Shown here piece after piece: positions 61,409-64,000 of a stretch of 64,000 bases of DNA. The notes under the pieces are model-generated. The model worked only from the letters and a program-made list of their open reading frames with translations, did no database searches and was not told the origin of the DNA. Source of the DNA: Lanius collurio (taxonomy: Eukaryota; Chordata; Aves; Passeriformes; Laniidae); NCBI GenBank assembly GCA_020086605.1, contig JACBWW010000067.1:628425-692424 (forward strand). Direction: 5' to 3'. Every line of letters begins with the position of its first letter. The first letter of the stretch is position 1. Made by a program: the position numbers and the translations under genes.

Positions 61409-62970
61409 TCAGTGGTAAACCTTAGGGAATCAACATGCAGATTGATTGTTCAGGTAGTTTTGAGGGAAGGTGTTTCTGAACTCAAATGTGTTTGGGATAG
61501 CAAAGTATATCAGTGGAAAACATAGCTCAGAAGGATTTTCTGTTGTGACACATAGTTTCTGCCTTTAATTAAGCATTGTCCTCTCCATGCACTGTGTGAA
61601 ATTTAGGGGGCTGCATTTTTCCTTGAGTTAAAATATTTAAGGCAAACAATTGTGTACTGACAACAATAGGCTTCTTAAATTTCAGGCCATTTGTTTCTGT
61701 AGTTCCTATGAAATAAATTCAACTGCCTAAGTTGATCCTATTCATTGTGGTTTAGTTATGTACATCCTCATATTTGTATTAAAAAACAATGTTAAAAGCA
61801 TTAGTGATGAGTGCTTTCAGAGCTTTCTAGCATGCAGTGCCAATGGAGTTAAACATTCCACTGGAGTTCAGAAATGTAAGTTTGTAGCAGATGTTTTCAG
61901 GAAACCAATTTTAGACTTCTGTTCAAAGATGCCTGTACAAGAAAGATTTACAACATTTCTCATCTGTAACTTCAGCTGCCAGCATGGGTTTGTCTGATCA
62001 GTATAAAAACCAGCACACCACTACTATACACATCTGTAATATGAAGGTACAAAACATAGAGGATGTCCCTAAGCCTTGAGCAACACATTGGATCAGTACT
62101 GGGCCATTGCATACTGGGGTAAATGGTCTCTCTCAGTCTTGTTCTTGCAACATTGAGACCAGATGTGAAGATGAACCACTGGCCTGTATCTGACTCTTTT
62201 TCTATTGTTGCAAAAGGAATTCAATTTTTACTTCTCTGCTGGCAGACTGACAGCGTCATACATGTGGAAGTACAAGATGGGTTCCCAAAATTCAGCTTCT
62301 GTCTGGGCACAGGAATGACTGTCCAGGCACTCAGAGCATTCCTTGTTCATTTTCATTCAAGGGATTTACTTTAGTGTAATTTTTCGAAGCATCTCTATGA
62401 ATAGCAGTAGTTGGGAAAAAGCATTAGTAAATCATTTTATCACTGGAGACAGATCTTTGTGTTGCTGTGCATTTAAAATGGCTGCAATCCCTCACACATC
62501 TGTAAGGCCATGGTACTGTGTTTTCACACATCCTGTGGTATGGAGCATCCCTTTCTCCTTTCTATGGCATTGTCATGACAGCTTCCGTTGGGACAGCCAT
62601 TCTCACATCACCACTTAAACATAACTGAGCTGGAGCTCAGGGAATTGTTCAGTGCTTCCAGCTGTCACTGTCAGAGAAAGATTATCTGTTCCTGGACCTC
62701 CCCACATCTGCTTTCTGCAAGGCACTGAAGGACAGAGGAGCACCTCCTTCAGTTTTCCTACCATTTTACTAGTGAAGGGAAGAAACACTGTTTGCTCTGA
62801 CAGTCTAGAAATGTGATGCAGGATAAACAGTGCATATCCTTACCTTGGCTTGAGTGAAAGGAAGGGTACCAATTAGCCCAGTATCCTGTGGGGACCATCA
62901 TGCCTGTGCCACCAGGATGCCATCAGAAGGATGGATGTTTGGTTTTTCAGTAAGAATGGATTGGGCAGCT

Positions 62971-63000
62971 TTTTTTTTTGGGGGGGGGGGGGGGGAGGGG
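62971..63000. repeat. poly-T / poly-G junction tract
   Basis: Nine to ten T are followed directly by about 16 G, an A and four more G. A G run of this length can form a G-quadruplex on the + strand and is prone to length change and sequencing error. The exact number of G in the assembly should be treated with caution. Confidence 0.85.
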
Positions 63001-63539
63001 CTGGAGGGACATTCAGTTATGTGCTATAGGTACCTGTAGGGCCATCCCTTCTTAAAGAAGTGCATCCTGACCAGGAACAGTCAGTCCTGCAGTCAGGTCC
63101 TGCGGGTGGGAAGGACTGGAGGGGTCTGCACTGGTTATCCTCACTCCTTCCATTGCAGCTGGGAGGGTGCATGTGAGGTTTCTATGCATGAGGAGGATCC
63201 AAAGGCTGTCAGACCCTTCAACTTTATGTCTCATTTCCATCAGAGGAGCTCCACCAAGTAGCTGCAGTAGGGTTTGGGTCTCATCCTGTGTCATTAGGAA
63301 GGAAAGAAACTACATAATCATTATCCTTTTTAGAAAGTTTAATCACAGCCTGCGGAGGGATGGCAGTGTTTTATCTGACAAATATGTCACTGTCTTTCAT
63401 CAGTTGATTATAATCATCTTGGAAGTTCCAGTGTGTCTGTTTTTCCCTCTTCTTTTTTACTATTGTGTTTTGTTTAACTTTCCCTAATGAGCCCAGTGAA
63501 AAGCAATTGTTCTAAATAAATCATGTGCGCTACAAAGCA

Positions 63540-63760
63540 GTATATCACAATTAGGTTTCCATTATACTTTAATTAGGCATTCCATTATTAAATTGATGTC
63601 GTTGGCTTCTTCCAGGTCTCAGACTAATCCTGAAACAAATTCCTCTTTGTGGATAAATATTAGTCAGTCATAATTAAAGAGTATTCATTGGCGTTGCGGC
63701 TTTTCATTAAATCCCTTTCTGATTAAGATGGCTCCCCCAAGTACTGGGCTGATTAAATTT
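63540..63760. promoter_or_regulatory. candidate distal element with homeodomain-type TAATTA cores
   Basis: Within about 220 bases there are several ATTA/TAAT-type cores (acaattagg near 63547, ctttaattagg near 63567, cataattaaag near 63669 and gattaaattt near 63750), with no repeat or open frame. This texture is common in conserved non-coding enhancers, but it is also common in AT-rich DNA. In human, LCLAT1 neighbours the developmental gene LBH, so its introns could hold LBH enhancers. That link is inference only. Confidence 0.2.
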
Positions 63761-64000
63761 TATAAGATTTGTTCACTTGTGTGTATCATGGTCTGATGGA
63801 AACTGTTTTAGCACCAGGGGATTGGGAACTATAAGTTCATGTCTTGGTGCAGGTAGCCATGGGTCTAACTGCCTGTTTTGCTCAGTGCTGTACACTCGTG
63901 TTTCAGGGGGCTCTGTGGTTTATGGGGTCAGTCAGCAGTGGAAAAAAAAAGGTAATTGAATTAACAGTGTTAAGAGTTGAATTTCAAAGGGCTAAATTAC

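Larger units (their letters stand above)
27820..64000 (+). other. LCLAT1: large LCLAT1 intron after exon D (partial; runs off the window)
   Basis: After the gtaatc donor I find no segment resembling the next LCLAT1 coding block, expected to begin with an HDITVAYP-like motif, and no open frame resembling the hydrophobic C-terminus. The remaining 36 kb is therefore read as one intron still open at the right edge. This was judged by eye, so a short diverged exon could have been missed. Contents: an AC/AT microsatellite (29608-29677), poly-T near 35645-35663 and 41511-41524, a C-rich tract (39353-39368), a poly-A near 44634-44647, two antisense CR1 fragments, an unidentified minus-strand broken frame (60494-61408), and a T/G tract near 62971-63000. 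The intervening stretches appear to be unique AT-rich sequence with no recognisable gene. Confidence 0.75.

Overview
This window looks like vertebrate, very probably avian, intronic DNA. It is AT-rich and gene-poor. Its clearest interspersed repeats are 3'-end fragments of CR1 LINEs, the typical repeat of bird genomes. Its only confident gene has small exons separated by introns of 2 to more than 36 kb. The species cannot be determined from the sequence alone.

The gene is LCLAT1 (lysocardiolipin acyltransferase 1, also ALCAT1/AGPAT8) on the + strand. Four consecutive coding exons are present with canonical AG/GT borders and matching phases: 4264-4428, 6593-6791, 19098-19244 and 27703-27819. 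Together they encode about 210 residues: the N-terminal membrane segment, the HX4D catalytic motif, the FPEG substrate-binding motif and the HPRTTGF block. The 5' non-coding exon(s) and promoter lie upstream of the window. The C-terminal exons, about 165 residues in the human protein, were not found and probably lie downstream, so 27820-64000 is read as one large partial intron.

Layout: 1-4259, upstream intron. 4260-6791, exons with a 2.2 kb intron carrying a long poly-T and an 18-bp tandem duplication. 6792-19097, a 12.3 kb intron with two antisense CR1 fragments. 19245-27702, an 8.5 kb intron with one sense CR1. 27820 to the end, a large intron with an AC/AT microsatellite, two antisense CR1 fragments, several homopolymer tracts, and AT-rich homeodomain-like sequence near the right end.

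The most unexplained signal is on the minus strand at 60494-61408. About 305 codons there contain a single internal stop, which is far too open for AT-rich intronic DNA. I do not recognise the product; it may be a decayed gene or mobile-element relic inside the LCLAT1 intron. No RNA genes, CRISPR arrays, prokaryotic features or complete mobile elements were seen.
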